From Planctomycetota bacterium (lineage in GTDB: Bacteria; Planctomycetota; UBA1135; GCA-002686595), in NCBI GenBank assembly GCA_012960475.1, contig DUBE01000013.1, forward strand, positions 59,324 through 123,323: 64,000 nt of DNA, in the 5' to 3' direction. This document shows positions 1-8,519 of this stretch, piece by piece; position 1 is the stretch's first letter; each line of letters starts with the position of its first letter. The position numbers and the translations under genes were made by a program. Below the pieces are notes generated by a model that did not search any database, was not told the origin of the DNA, and saw only the letters and a program-made list of their open reading frames with translations.

Positions 1-1485
1 GTAACCGTAGCGGACCCGAATCCAGAACGCTGCGCATTTGCGGAGAGGCGTGACAATGAATACGCGCCCGGGAAAGTGTCTTGGGTGCACGCCGCCCATG
101 ACCAGCTGCCCTTTGCCCCCAAGAGCTTTGATCTGGTGGTGCGTGAGGACGCGGCAGATGGACTCGACCTGACTCGGGCCCCAAGCCTGGAGAAACTCAA
201 GAACCTGAGCCGTGGCGCGCAGGTTCATCTGGCGGACAATCGCTGGGCCTACAAACGGGCCACGGGAGAACGGGGCCGCTTTCGACGGCATTCGCCCCTC
301 TCCTTCATGCGGCAGGCGCTGTTCCCCGCTCCGGGCCTACATACTTTGGCAGGGCATCGCCGCAACCTTGACCCTGAACTACCAGCCCGCACCTTTGCCC
401 TCTATCCCGATGGACGGGAGTTCAGTCATGTGGTCAACCTGGATGGCAAGTATCCACGACTCACCGTTGGCCCCCGAGAAAGAGCAAATCTACCCAAAGT
501 GCTCGCCAGGAAAATCGGCCTGTTCCCCCTGCTGACCCCTAGTTTCGCCCTGATCAGCGAAGCCGAGGGCGCGACTTTCAGCGCACGGTTGTTGGCCTTT
601 CTGGCAGAGAAAATCGGCGAAGAGGCCGGCCAACTTGACCAGTTGATTGCGACCCGTTCCAACTGCGCCATGTTGATGACCGCACCCAAGGGAGTGCACA
701 TGGAAGAGGAACAAGCTCCCATCCCAGGGAGCTGGGTGATCCACATTCCCCTTTCACCGGGCAAACATCGGGTCCTCTCGCAGCATGTACAGTTCATGCG
801 CAGGGCGGCGATAGAATTTCCGCAATTGAAAGCGCCCGAGGTACTCTTTGAAGGCACTTTTGAGGGGGTCTACCTGTGTGTCGCCAAGCGTATAGGTGGC
901 TGGACCGCAACCCACGCCACCGATGATGCGGGGCAGATGGCAGCACTTGCAATCGATCTAGGCCGCCTGTTGAGTGAACTTGTGGTGCGCCCCGCACAAG
1001 CATTCAGCGCAGAGGACTTCGAGCGTCTTCTGGGTCAGCGATTCGAGCGGGTCGCTCAGAAATGCAAGCGACCCGAGACCGTGGCGCGGGTGCATGCGGC
1101 CACCGAATCCCTGCGCGAAGCCCTGGTGGGAGCGCAGTTGCCCTTGATGTTCCACCATGCGGACCTGCGAGCGAAGCACCTGATCATCGACGATCAGGCC
1201 AAGGTACGCGCTACCTTGGACTTTGGATCCGCCGAGCCCGAGTTCCTGCCCCTCGTTGACCTGCTGCATCACCTCGGACATCAACGCAAACAGAAGCAGC
1301 AATGCAGCGCGCAGCAGGCCTGGCAGGAACTACGCAATCCGGCAACCCGCTCAGGACACGAGCAGCAGGCTCTTGAGGAACAAGCCCAGACCCTCAACAT
1401 TGAAACTCCCATCGTGGCGGGCATGGCAGAAGCCAACTGGGACTGGAGCAGGCCCGAGTGGATTCACCGTGAATTCGGATGGTAG
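1..1485 (+). CDS. SAM methyltransferase-APH-like kinase fusion, 5' truncated
   Basis: The frame is open from base 1, so the gene starts upstream of the window. The GTG at 76 is an internal codon. The first 45 visible residues resemble the second half of a class I SAM methyltransferase: an acidic 'VADPNPER' strand end, then an 'LPFAPKSFDLVV' motif. The C-terminal half (about residues 230-470) resembles aminoglycoside/choline kinase-fold enzymes, with a catalytic loop 'HHADLRAKH' and a metal-binding 'LDFGSAEPEF' followed by 'LVDLLHH'. In active APH enzymes the first motif is usually HGD-x4-N. Here HAD and a missing Asn make activity uncertain. The role is probably modification of a glycan or small molecule, by analogy with the kinase-bearing cluster near 56 kb, but substrate and partners are outside view. 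A weak hairpin (1487-1509) follows the stop. Confidence 0.7.
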   Translation, partial: VTVADPNPERCAFAERRDNEYAPGKVSWVHAAHDQLPFAPKSFDLVVREDAADGLDLTRAPSLEKLKNLSRGAQVHLADNRWAYKRATGERGRFRRHSPLSFMRQALFPAPGLHTLAGHRRNLDPELPARTFALYPDGREFSHVVNLDGKYPRLTVGPRERANLPKVLARKIGLFPLLTPSFALISEAEGATFSARLLAFLAEKIGEEAGQLDQLIATRSNCAMLMTAPKGVHMEEEQAPIPGSWVIHIPLSPGKHRVLSQHVQFMRRAAIEFPQLKAPEVLFEGTFEGVYLCVAKRIGGWTATHATDDAGQMAALAIDLGRLLSELVVRPAQAFSAEDFERLLGQRFERVAQKCKRPETVARVHAATESLREALVGAQLPLMFHHADLRAKHLIIDDQAKVRATLDFGSAEPEFLPLVDLLHHLGHQRKQKQQCSAQQAWQELRNPATRSGHEQQALEEQAQTLNIETPIVAGMAEANWDWSRPEWIHREFGW

Positions 1486-1759
1486 GAGACCCATCCCGGG
1501 GAAGGGTCTTCAGTTGGTCCAGGAGATTCTGGATCGAGTGCTTCTGGTGCTTCACTCTTCATCATAGAAATGACCTCTCGATCCTTAGAGACAAACACTC
1601 GTTTCTGTAGGTGTTCAGGTAAAGAGCAAGAAGACTGTGTTGAGTAGGATGCTTGAACGAAACAAGAACCAGAAAAGTCTTCAAGCTCTTACTTGCATGG
1701 ACGAAGGAAGAGACTGAAATTTCCCCAGAACCTTGAGTTAGTGTCGATAATCTCTACTC
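1486..1759. other. intergenic stretch, AT-rich in its second half
   Basis: No coding frame is convincing here. AGACCC (1487-1492) can pair with GGGTCT (1504-1509) just after the upstream stop, giving a weak terminator-like hairpin without a U-tract. From about 1560 the base composition becomes clearly AT-richer than the surrounding genes and stays so through the next gene, so the composition break lies in this gap. The 15-mer GAGTGCTTCTGGTGC at 1536-1550 recurs at 49821-49835 in another intergenic stretch. Confidence 0.5.
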
Positions 1760-2860
1760 ATGAAAAAAATTCTACCCATACTTGCTCTCTTCTTAGCTTC
1801 TTGTGGTTCTGATCCGGCCTGGCGAGATGCTCATTATCGCGAAGATGGGGAGTTAGGATCGTACATGGCTGCTACTTACCCTCAAGTTGTGTGTGCTGGA
1901 GTCGCGCAAAAGATGGCCTTGAATGCTGCAATTGAGCATAAGGTTCTCGGCAAGTTAGGAGATTGCAGGGACTTTGTGATCGAGGAGTCTTGCCGATCTA
2001 TGGAGGGGATGAAGACTGACCCCTCTAAGTATGGTCATTCGTATCGAGAATGGAGATATGAAAGCACTTACCAGCTAGGACACATTGAGCCTGATTCTGT
2101 GAGCTTCTGTGTGAAAGAGTATTCGTATACCGGCGGGGCGCACGGGAATTGGAATTTCTATCCTGTGAATTTTCTGTGGAGCGGTGGAGGTGTCAAGGAA
2201 ACCCCTCTAGAGGCCCTCTTTGATCAATCGAAACAGTGGCGTGAATGTCTCGATGAGCTTATCTGGGCTGGCTTTCTAGACTTGTTGTCTGAAAGGTCTG
2301 ACAACGAAGAGTACTTACGCAAGGTGCGAAAGGATGCAGAAGCTAAGAAGGATATGCACAAGGAGACCCCGTTTGCTTATTCCGCAGAGGGGGTCACGTT
2401 CTTTTTTGATCCCTACAGGCTTTCATCGTTCTCTATGGGCGATTTCTGCATACTTGTTCCACTTAATAAGATTGATAAGCTGTTAGATCAGAATGGGCCA
2501 ATGAAACGCTACCTGGTCTCAAGGGCTCAGTTCAACCTTGGGTTGATGTATGGCAGTGGAGAAGGCGTACTCAAGGACGACAAAGAAGCGGTGAAGTGGT
2601 ATCGCAAAGCCGCTAATCAGGGACTTGCAGATGCTCAGTTCATGCTTGGGAGTATCCACCATGATGGAGTAGGCGTACTCAAGGACTATGTGGCAGCTTA
2701 TGCTTGGTACAGCCTTAGTGCATTCATTGGCGATGAAGACGGTAAGGAGAACAGAGACAAGTTAGCCGAGAAAATGACACCAGAACAAATCGCAGAAGCG
2801 CAAGAACTCTCCAAAGAACTTCTCAAGCAGATTGAGGAGAACAAGAAGAAGGCTAAGTAG
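1760..2860 (+). CDS. DUF3298/RsiV-like lipoprotein with C-terminal Sel1 repeats
   Basis: The N-terminus is a lipoprotein signal with a lipobox 'FLASC' at about residues 11-15, so the product should be lipid-anchored. Residues of about 60-250 resemble the DUF4163/DUF3298 fold: a 'YTGGAHG' motif, 'LEALF', and a late 'FFFDPYRLSSF' that corresponds to the 'PYxxAPY' region of RsiV/PdaC proteins. Residues of about 255-330 hold two Sel1-type repeats ('FNLGLMYGSGEGV', 'AQFMLGSIHHDGVGV', 'AYAWYSLS'). A Lys/Glu-rich tail follows. The gene and its upstream 200 bp are distinctly AT-richer, with many A/T-ending codons, than the GC-rich genes on both sides. This suggests recent acquisition. No partner gene is adjacent. 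Function unknown; periplasmic binding or scaffolding is a guess. Confidence 0.75.
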   Translation: MKKILPILALFLASCGSDPAWRDAHYREDGELGSYMAATYPQVVCAGVAQKMALNAAIEHKVLGKLGDCRDFVIEESCRSMEGMKTDPSKYGHSYREWRYESTYQLGHIEPDSVSFCVKEYSYTGGAHGNWNFYPVNFLWSGGGVKETPLEALFDQSKQWRECLDELIWAGFLDLLSERSDNEEYLRKVRKDAEAKKDMHKETPFAYSAEGVTFFFDPYRLSSFSMGDFCILVPLNKIDKLLDQNGPMKRYLVSRAQFNLGLMYGSGEGVLKDDKEAVKWYRKAANQGLADAQFMLGSIHHDGVGVLKDYVAAYAWYSLSAFIGDEDGKENRDKLAEKMTPEQIAEAQELSKELLKQIEENKKKAK

Positions 2861-2873
2861 AACTCCCTCCAAC

Positions 2874-2901
2874 GAACTCCCACCTAGCTCTGAAGGAGTT
2901 C
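2874..2901 (+). terminator. hairpin after lipoprotein gene
   Basis: GAACTCC (2874-2880) pairs with GGAGTTC (2895-2901) across a 14-nt loop, 13 bp after the stop of the Sel1 lipoprotein gene. A second GAACTCC copy at 2859-2865 offers an alternative 5' arm. No U-tract follows, so this is at best a weak or Rho-assisted terminator. The 219-bp gap to fadE holds nothing else that I recognise. Confidence 0.3.
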
Positions 2902-3079
2902 CCAGGGAAGGCTGGACGGTGGCACCTGCCCCAGGGCAATGGTGCGCAGGAAACCCAGGAAAACGGCGAAGATTCGGGCCTCAGGAGCCCCCTCCCAATG
3001 AGATTCTTGGCTACCTGACCGATGATCACGTGGGAACCTCCCGATCCCTGTCCCGCCCCCAGACCCTTATGCCCTGGCC

Positions 3080-5500
3080 ATGACCCTGACCCTCATCATC
3101 GCCGCCTTGGTTGGCGGCTGCTTGCTCTTCAGAGGCCATGCCTGGTTGAGTCTGGTCAGCACACCGGCACTGGTGATTGCGGGCTGGACCGCGACCCAAG
3201 GGGACTTCGCAGCGCCCCAAATAGTCAGCACCGGCGCGCTCGTTCTCGTTGGCCTCATTACCAGTGTGCCGAAGCTTCGGCGATGGATCCTGACCGGCCC
3301 CGCCATGACCCTTGTCGCTCCCCTCCTGCCTCGAATGAGCCAGACCGAAAGAGTTGCCTTGGAAGCGGGCAGTGTTTGGTGGGACGGAGAACTCTTCAGC
3401 GGAAATCCAGATTGGGCCAAGCTCGCCGCGTTTGAAATACAGCCACTCTCCCCTGAAGAAGAATCGTTCCTGGAGCAAGAGGTCGAGACCCTCTGCCACA
3501 TGACCGACAGCTCGCAGGTGGATGACCTGGGAGACTTGCCCCCGGAGACCTGGGCTTACTTGAAAGCCAATGGCTTCATGGGTTTGATCATCCCCAAGGA
3601 ACATGGTGGCCTCGGCTTTAGCGCGCAAGCTATCAGCGAGATCATCACCCGCTGCTCCAGTCACAATGTGACCCTCGCAATCACTGTCATGCTGCCCGCG
3701 TCTTTGGGCCCGGCAGAATTGCTCTTGCACTATGGCACGCAAGAGCAAAAGGAACACTGGCTGCCGCGCCTGGCCCGAGGCGACGAGATCCCGGCCTTTG
3801 CCCTGACCGAACCCCTGGCCGGTTCAGATGCAGCCTCCCTCACCAGTCGCGGAGTGATCTGCCACGAAGAATGGAAGGGCAAGAGAGCCCTGGGCGTGCG
3901 CCTGACCTGGAACAAGAGATACATCACCCTTGCGCCGGTGGCGACGCTCTTGGGTATCGCCTTCCAACTTGAGGATCCGGATGGGCTGATCGGAGATGAA
4001 GTCCACCGCGGAATCACGCTTGCCCTGGTCCCCACGGATCTGCCCGGCGTGAAAATCGGCGACCGCCACGATCCCCTGGGGGTCAAGTTCATCAACGGAC
4101 CAACCACCGGCGAAGAGGTGTTTGTGCCCCTGAACATGATCATTGGGGAGACAGAACAGGTGGGCAATGGCTGGCGCATGCTGATGGATTGCCTCTCAGC
4201 TGGACGCTCCATCTCCTTGCCCGGACTGGCAACGGGCGCGACCCAGACCACCCTGCGCACGGTGACTTCCTACGGACTCCTACGCGAACAGTTCGGCATG
4301 CCCATCGTGCGCTTCGAAGGGGTGGAAGAAAAAATCTCCAAGCTTGCTGGCCATGCCTGGTGGATGGACGCCGCCCGCCAACTGACCGCCGGGGCCGTGG
4401 CCAGCGGCGAAAAACCCGCGGTGCTCTCGGCGATCATGAAGGCCTACACGACCGAATACATGCGGATCACGGTCAACCAAGGCATGGATGTACTGGCGGG
4501 CGCTGCAATTTGCCGCGGACCGCGCAATGTGCTGGCGGGCTTCTACCAGTCGATTCCCATTGGTATCACGGTGGAAGGCGCGAACATCCTTACGCGCACC
4601 ATGATCATCTTTGGCCAAGGAGCCCTGCGCTGCCATCCCCATGCCTTTGACGAAGTGGATGCGGTGGAGAAAAACGATGCAGCCCTCTTTGACCGTGCAT
4701 TCAGCGGACATGTGGGCCATGTGGTCTCCACGGGATTCCGCGCTGCGCTCTTGGGTTGGAGTGCTGGACTCCTCGCGAGCAATCCTCTGCCTGGCCGCAC
4801 GGGACGCGCCGCCCGTCAGGCGACTCGCCTGTCGGCGGCCTTTGCCCTGGTGTCCGAGGCGGCCATGATCACCCTGGGCGCGAACCTCAAGCGCAAAGAG
4901 CGCTTGACCGCTCGCCTTGCGGATGCCCTCGCGCACCTCTACTTCGCCAGCGCCGCGATCCACCGTGACGCCACACGGGGGCAGCGCAGCGAAGAAGCAC
5001 CCTTCTTCGAGTGGGCCATGCGCACACATCTGGGTGCGGTGGAAGATGCTATTTTGGGCGTTCTGGAGAACCTGGAATCGCGTTGGTTGGCGCGCAGCTT
5101 GCGCCTTCTGATGTTCCCTCTGGGACGACAGACGAGCCCGCCCTCAGATGCCCTGGAGCAACAACTCGCACTTCTGGCCATCTCTGACGAGTCCGTGCGT
5201 AACGACCTGACCCACAGTGTGCACCTGCCAAAGCCCGAACGGGGCGGTCTCGGTGCCCTCGAACAGGGCCGCGAGGTTGTGCTGAAGGTGCGGCCCCTGC
5301 GCAAGCGACTGAACACAGCCGTTCACTCAGGCGAGCTGCCCAGGGGTAGCGAAGCACAGGTCACCGAAGCCGCCCTTGAGAAAGACCTGATCACCCAAGA
5401 GGAGGCGCAACTGATCGAAGAAGCGCGTCTCCTGCAAGTGGACCTGATCCAAGTGGACACCTTCGGACCCGAAGCCTATCGCGCCCGCTGCGGTGCCTGA
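3080..5500 (+). CDS. fadE: acyl-CoA dehydrogenase, FadE type
   Basis: This enzyme carries out the first step of fatty-acid beta-oxidation, the FAD-dependent acyl-CoA to enoyl-CoA oxidation, passing electrons to ETF. At 806 residues it matches the unusually long FadE form (about 814 in E. coli) rather than the 380-residue soluble enzymes. Hydrophobic N-terminal segments (residues 1-60) would anchor it to the membrane. The dehydrogenase core follows, with 'LTWNKRYITLAP' and, near residue 499, the catalytic Glu in 'VEGANILTRTMIIFGQGA', a signature of this subfamily. The C-terminal about 250 residues correspond to the FadE-specific DUF1974 region. Its likely electron acceptor, EtfBA, is encoded at 14492-16199. 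The gene stands alone, with gaps on both sides. Confidence 0.95.
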   Translation: MTLTLIIAALVGGCLLFRGHAWLSLVSTPALVIAGWTATQGDFAAPQIVSTGALVLVGLITSVPKLRRWILTGPAMTLVAPLLPRMSQTERVALEAGSVWWDGELFSGNPDWAKLAAFEIQPLSPEEESFLEQEVETLCHMTDSSQVDDLGDLPPETWAYLKANGFMGLIIPKEHGGLGFSAQAISEIITRCSSHNVTLAITVMLPASLGPAELLLHYGTQEQKEHWLPRLARGDEIPAFALTEPLAGSDAASLTSRGVICHEEWKGKRALGVRLTWNKRYITLAPVATLLGIAFQLEDPDGLIGDEVHRGITLALVPTDLPGVKIGDRHDPLGVKFINGPTTGEEVFVPLNMIIGETEQVGNGWRMLMDCLSAGRSISLPGLATGATQTTLRTVTSYGLLREQFGMPIVRFEGVEEKISKLAGHAWWMDAARQLTAGAVASGEKPAVLSAIMKAYTTEYMRITVNQGMDVLAGAAICRGPRNVLAGFYQSIPIGITVEGANILTRTMIIFGQGALRCHPHAFDEVDAVEKNDAALFDRAFSGHVGHVVSTGFRAALLGWSAGLLASNPLPGRTGRAARQATRLSAAFALVSEAAMITLGANLKRKERLTARLADALAHLYFASAAIHRDATRGQRSEEAPFFEWAMRTHLGAVEDAILGVLENLESRWLARSLRLLMFPLGRQTSPPSDALEQQLALLAISDESVRNDLTHSVHLPKPERGGLGALEQGREVVLKVRPLRKRLNTAVHSGELPRGSEAQVTEAALEKDLITQEEAQLIEEARLLQVDLIQVDTFGPEAYRARCGA

Positions 5501-5559
5501 GCGGGGAAGAGCAGAGGGACTGGATCAAACTGAGACATAGGGAACTCCCCATGGAGCAT

Positions 5560-5577
5560 ACACGCCCCAAGGCGTGT
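5560..5577. terminator. perfect 7-bp hairpin between fadE and pseudopilin genes
   Basis: ACACGCC (5560-5566) and GGCGTGT (5571-5577) form a perfect stem with a four-base CCAA loop, 60 bp after the fadE stop and 67 bp before the first pseudopilin start. There is no U-tract. It may be a fadE terminator or an operator-like site for the downstream operon; the sequence does not decide. Confidence 0.35.
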
Positions 5578-5644
5578 CCCAGGTTGATGTTCGAGTCCAT
5601 GGCTGCTCCGAGCGCGCCCCTCCCTGAGTCGATGAGGAAGCAGG

Positions 5645-6229
5645 ATGCTTCTCTCCTCCTCACGCCGAGGCGCTCTCCTTCACCGGGTGCGCTCCAATCA
5701 GGGTATGACCCTGATCGAAGTCATGGTCAGCGTATTGGTTCTGACCCTGTGCACGTGGATGCTCAGCACTACGCTCATGGCATCTGCCCATCACGCAAGC
5801 ACCAAGCGGGAACGGGCGCTGGCAGTGAACAGCGCGACAAATCTGTTGGAGCACCTGCACGCCTTGCCCTTTGATCAGGTCTTCGCGCTCTACAACGAAA
5901 GCCCCGAAGACGACCCCCTTGGCCCGGGCACGGCCCCAGGCCCGCATTTCCAAGTAGAAGGCCTTGAGCCCCTCTTGGAAGACACAGATGGTTTCGTCGG
6001 CCGTCTGATCCTGCCGAGCCCTGGCCCAAGCCTACGCGAAGACACGGATGACAAACGGCTGGGACTGCCGCGGGATCTGAACGGCGACTTGTATGTCGAT
6101 GAAGAAGACCACGGAGGCGACTATCTGGTCTTGCCACTGGTGATCGAAGTCGAGTGGCAGGGTTCCGCCGGCCGCAGGATCTTCAACCTGGAAACGATTC
6201 TCTCTGGCATCGGGAGACACGACCAGTGA
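5645..6229 (+). CDS. pseudopilin, PilV/GspI-like
   Basis: The protein carries a class III prepilin signal: a basic leader to about residue 20, then the cleavage and methylation motif 'GMTLIEVMVS' with the conserved Glu at mature position 5, followed by a hydrophobic helix. At 194 residues with an 'ERALAVNSATNLLEHL' segment it resembles minor pilins of the PilV or type II secretion GspI/GspJ group. The soluble part contains 'DDKRLGLPRDLNGDLYVDEEDHGGDY', split here only for description, an Asp-rich run that may bind calcium. It is the first gene of a three-gene pseudopilin set, and its stop overlaps the GTG start of the next (6226). No prepilin peptidase, ATPase or secretin lies in the window, so the assembly machinery must be elsewhere. 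Whether it serves secretion or pili cannot be told. Confidence 0.8.
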   Translation: MLLSSSRRGALLHRVRSNQGMTLIEVMVSVLVLTLCTWMLSTTLMASAHHASTKRERALAVNSATNLLEHLHALPFDQVFALYNESPEDDPLGPGTAPGPHFQVEGLEPLLEDTDGFVGRLILPSPGPSLREDTDDKRLGLPRDLNGDLYVDEEDHGGDYLVLPLVIEVEWQGSAGRRIFNLETILSGIGRHDQ

Positions 6230-6840
6230 TCCGTTCGCGAGCTGGATTCACCCTGATCGAGCTGATGGTCGCCATGACGATCTTCGGTTTGGTGTCTGCC
6301 AACATGATGATGATTTCCAAGAGTGGAGCCAGCGCGATCAAGAACGAAGCCTTTCATTCGACCCTGGAAGACGAAGCCAACTTGACCTCCAACCGCATTC
6401 GCAGGGCATTGCTTTCGGCTTCGGCGGATTCCCTGGACCCGGTCATCCCCGCTCCCCTGGGGAGCGACCACCTGCAGTTCCAGATGACCCTGGGGGCTGA
6501 TGAGAAGGGCGAGACACTCTTTGGGGAACCGGAGAAGATCCACTGGGCCGCAGACCCGGATGGCCGCGGGCGTGTGCTCTGGACCACCTCACCCGCCCTG
6601 TCCAATGAGCGCACCCTGGTCTGGTCCAGTGCGATTCCGAACCTCGCAAACGGGGAGTTGGCCAACGGGCTCGACGACAACGCGAACCTCTTGACCGATG
6701 AAACCGGCCTGGCCTTCGCCGTGCAGGAACAAGAGGAACTCAAGCGAGAGGTGGAAGTCTATCTGACGGTCCTACGCATCGACCCGAATGGCAAACCGAC
6801 ACCAAGCCAGCGCCGCATCCTTGTCACTTGTAGAAACTGA
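6226..6840 (+). CDS. pseudopilin, PilW/GspJ-like
   Basis: The start chosen is GTG 6226, overlapping the TGA of the previous gene, because it gives a short basic leader 'IRSRAG' directly before the prepilin motif 'GFTLIELMVAMTIFGL'. A start further upstream would place about 24 unrelated residues before it. After the N-terminal helix comes a soluble domain of about 170 residues, including 'NGELANGLDDNANLLTDETGLAF', given only as a description of an Asp-rich loop, and a late beta-rich section. Size and order fit a PilW/GspJ minor pilin that cooperates with the preceding PilV/GspI-like and following PilX-like products in priming a pilus or pseudopilus. It ends 2 bp before the next start. Confidence 0.8.
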   Translation: MIRSRAGFTLIELMVAMTIFGLVSANMMMISKSGASAIKNEAFHSTLEDEANLTSNRIRRALLSASADSLDPVIPAPLGSDHLQFQMTLGADEKGETLFGEPEKIHWAADPDGRGRVLWTTSPALSNERTLVWSSAIPNLANGELANGLDDNANLLTDETGLAFAVQEQEELKREVEVYLTVLRIDPNGKPTPSQRRILVTCRN

Positions 6841-6842
6841 AC

Positions 6843-8513
6843 ATGCAATACTCTTCATTCAGGACCCTCCAACGGGTTCCCAAGACGCGCCGCGGCGGTG
6901 CATTGATTGCCTCTCTGATCATGGCCACTCTTCTGGCCGGCCTCGGCGCGGGGCTGGTGCAAGTGCAGACCGCCATTACGCGCCGGCAAATGTCCGCCAT
7001 TGACCAGACCCGGGCCATGTACATGGCCGAAGCGGGGCTGGCAGAAGCCTTCATCGCCCTGGCCCAGGGCAAGAGTGGTGCCATCGCGAACGCCAACCAA
7101 CCGGCGAAATTGGGGGGCGGATTGTTTTGGGTGGAAGCCACGGAAGGAGCTGATGGTCAAGTCCTGCTGCGCTGCACAGGTATCATCGAACGGGCCCACG
7201 CGACCCTTGAGTCAGTGGTCGAACGCTCGGTCAGCCCCTTCGGACGCCTGGGATTCTTCGGTCTAGAAGAAGTAGTCCTTCGCAAGGGTGCCCGCGTACT
7301 GGCAGACAAAGATCAACCGGCCCTTGTACGCTCCAACGGAGATGTCTCCTTGGCGCCGTCCATTGGAGGCAACCTGATCGAAGGCCGCATCATCGCAGGC
7401 ACGAATGGTTTGATCGCAATGGGGCCCGGCAGCAGCGTGAGCACAGGGATGGAGCAGGCCAGGCGTGCGGCGGTCCTGCCCGAGATTCTCGTCCCCAACC
7501 TCCCCCAGGGAAACCTGCAGCAAGCTCTGGAACCCAAGCACGCAAACATCGGACCAGGAGGGTTGGATGCAGAGGAACTGGAAGTGGACGGAGGACAAGA
7601 GGTTCGCTTGATCGGGCCCTTGGTACTGGCCCTCGACACTCTGGAGGTGGAAGACGGCGGAAGCCTCTTGATCGACGCCAGCGCAGGGCCAGTGATCATT
7701 CACGTACGCCATGAACTCACAATGGAGGAGGGCTCGGTATGGCAGCACGAAGCGGGATCAATCAGCGATGTCTCGCTTTTCTTCCATGGGACGGACCCTG
7801 TGGACTGGAAGGTCAAGGGGGTCTTCAGGGGAGCAATCGTGGCCATTGAACAGGACTGGGCCCTGACAGGTGAACTGGACTTTCAAGGCTCCATCGCAGT
7901 CAAGAGTCTGGAACTCTTGGCGGATGTCCAGGTGCGCGGCTCCGAAGAAGCGACCAACTTGATTGCCGGTGTTCCGTCAGTCCCGACCCTGGTGGCCTGG
8001 CAATTCAGCGATGCTCCAGACGCGGAGATTCTGAACTGCCTGACAGATCCAAAAAACTGGCTTAAGCAACACCAGATCGAGCCCGTGAAGAGTTCCAGCG
8101 CAGCCGCAGAGAGCGAGGTCTCTTTGCAATATGTCACAAAGGACGGGGCCATCGGTGTCTACCAAGGGCTCCCTTCCGAGTTCGATTTCAGCAAGGCAAG
8201 CTCAGTGGTGCAGCAGGTCTGGATGGACGGCTTGATCGGCGAAGGACAACTCGGCCCGCCGCCAGCACCCCTGCCCTCTTACGCAAGTCCGGTGGGCAAC
8301 GGTTCATCCAGCAAGGACCAAGAGAAGAACGAAGGTCACGGCTCCCACAAGAAAGACGGTGATGACCACAAGGACCACGGTGCCCACCCCAAGCACAAGC
8401 ACAAGCAAACAGGATCAAAGAAACAACACGGTCATGATGGCGATCAAAAGGACTCGAAGAAGAAGCACGGTCATAAGGACCACAAGGTGAACAAGCACAG
8501 CAACGACGACTAA
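6843..8513 (+). CDS. PilX-like minor pilin with long His/Lys/Asp-rich tail
   Basis: The N-terminus has a basic stretch ending 'RRGGALIASLIMATLLAGL', a hydrophobic helix, then 'YMAEAGLAEAFIAL'. This is the usual pattern of PilX-type minor pilins, where 'AEAG' follows the helix. The 556 residues are far more than typical PilX (150-200). The middle (about 130-480) contains Gly/Val/Ile-rich segments such as 'IIAGTNGLIAMGPGSS', consistent with beta-solenoid-like structure. The last about 70 residues are almost only His, Lys, Asp, Gly, Ser and Gln ('HKDHGAHPKHKHKQ'), a probable metal-binding or polyanion-binding tail. It is the third pseudopilin gene and is followed 6 bp later by a HEAT-repeat gene, so they are probably one transcript. 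Confidence 0.75.
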   Translation: MQYSSFRTLQRVPKTRRGGALIASLIMATLLAGLGAGLVQVQTAITRRQMSAIDQTRAMYMAEAGLAEAFIALAQGKSGAIANANQPAKLGGGLFWVEATEGADGQVLLRCTGIIERAHATLESVVERSVSPFGRLGFFGLEEVVLRKGARVLADKDQPALVRSNGDVSLAPSIGGNLIEGRIIAGTNGLIAMGPGSSVSTGMEQARRAAVLPEILVPNLPQGNLQQALEPKHANIGPGGLDAEELEVDGGQEVRLIGPLVLALDTLEVEDGGSLLIDASAGPVIIHVRHELTMEEGSVWQHEAGSISDVSLFFHGTDPVDWKVKGVFRGAIVAIEQDWALTGELDFQGSIAVKSLELLADVQVRGSEEATNLIAGVPSVPTLVAWQFSDAPDAEILNCLTDPKNWLKQHQIEPVKSSSAAAESEVSLQYVTKDGAIGVYQGLPSEFDFSKASSVVQQVWMDGLIGEGQLGPPPAPLPSYASPVGNGSSSKDQEKNEGHGSHKKDGDDHKDHGAHPKHKHKQTGSKKQHGHDGDQKDSKKKHGHKDHKVNKHSNDD

Positions 8514-8519
8514 CACCCC

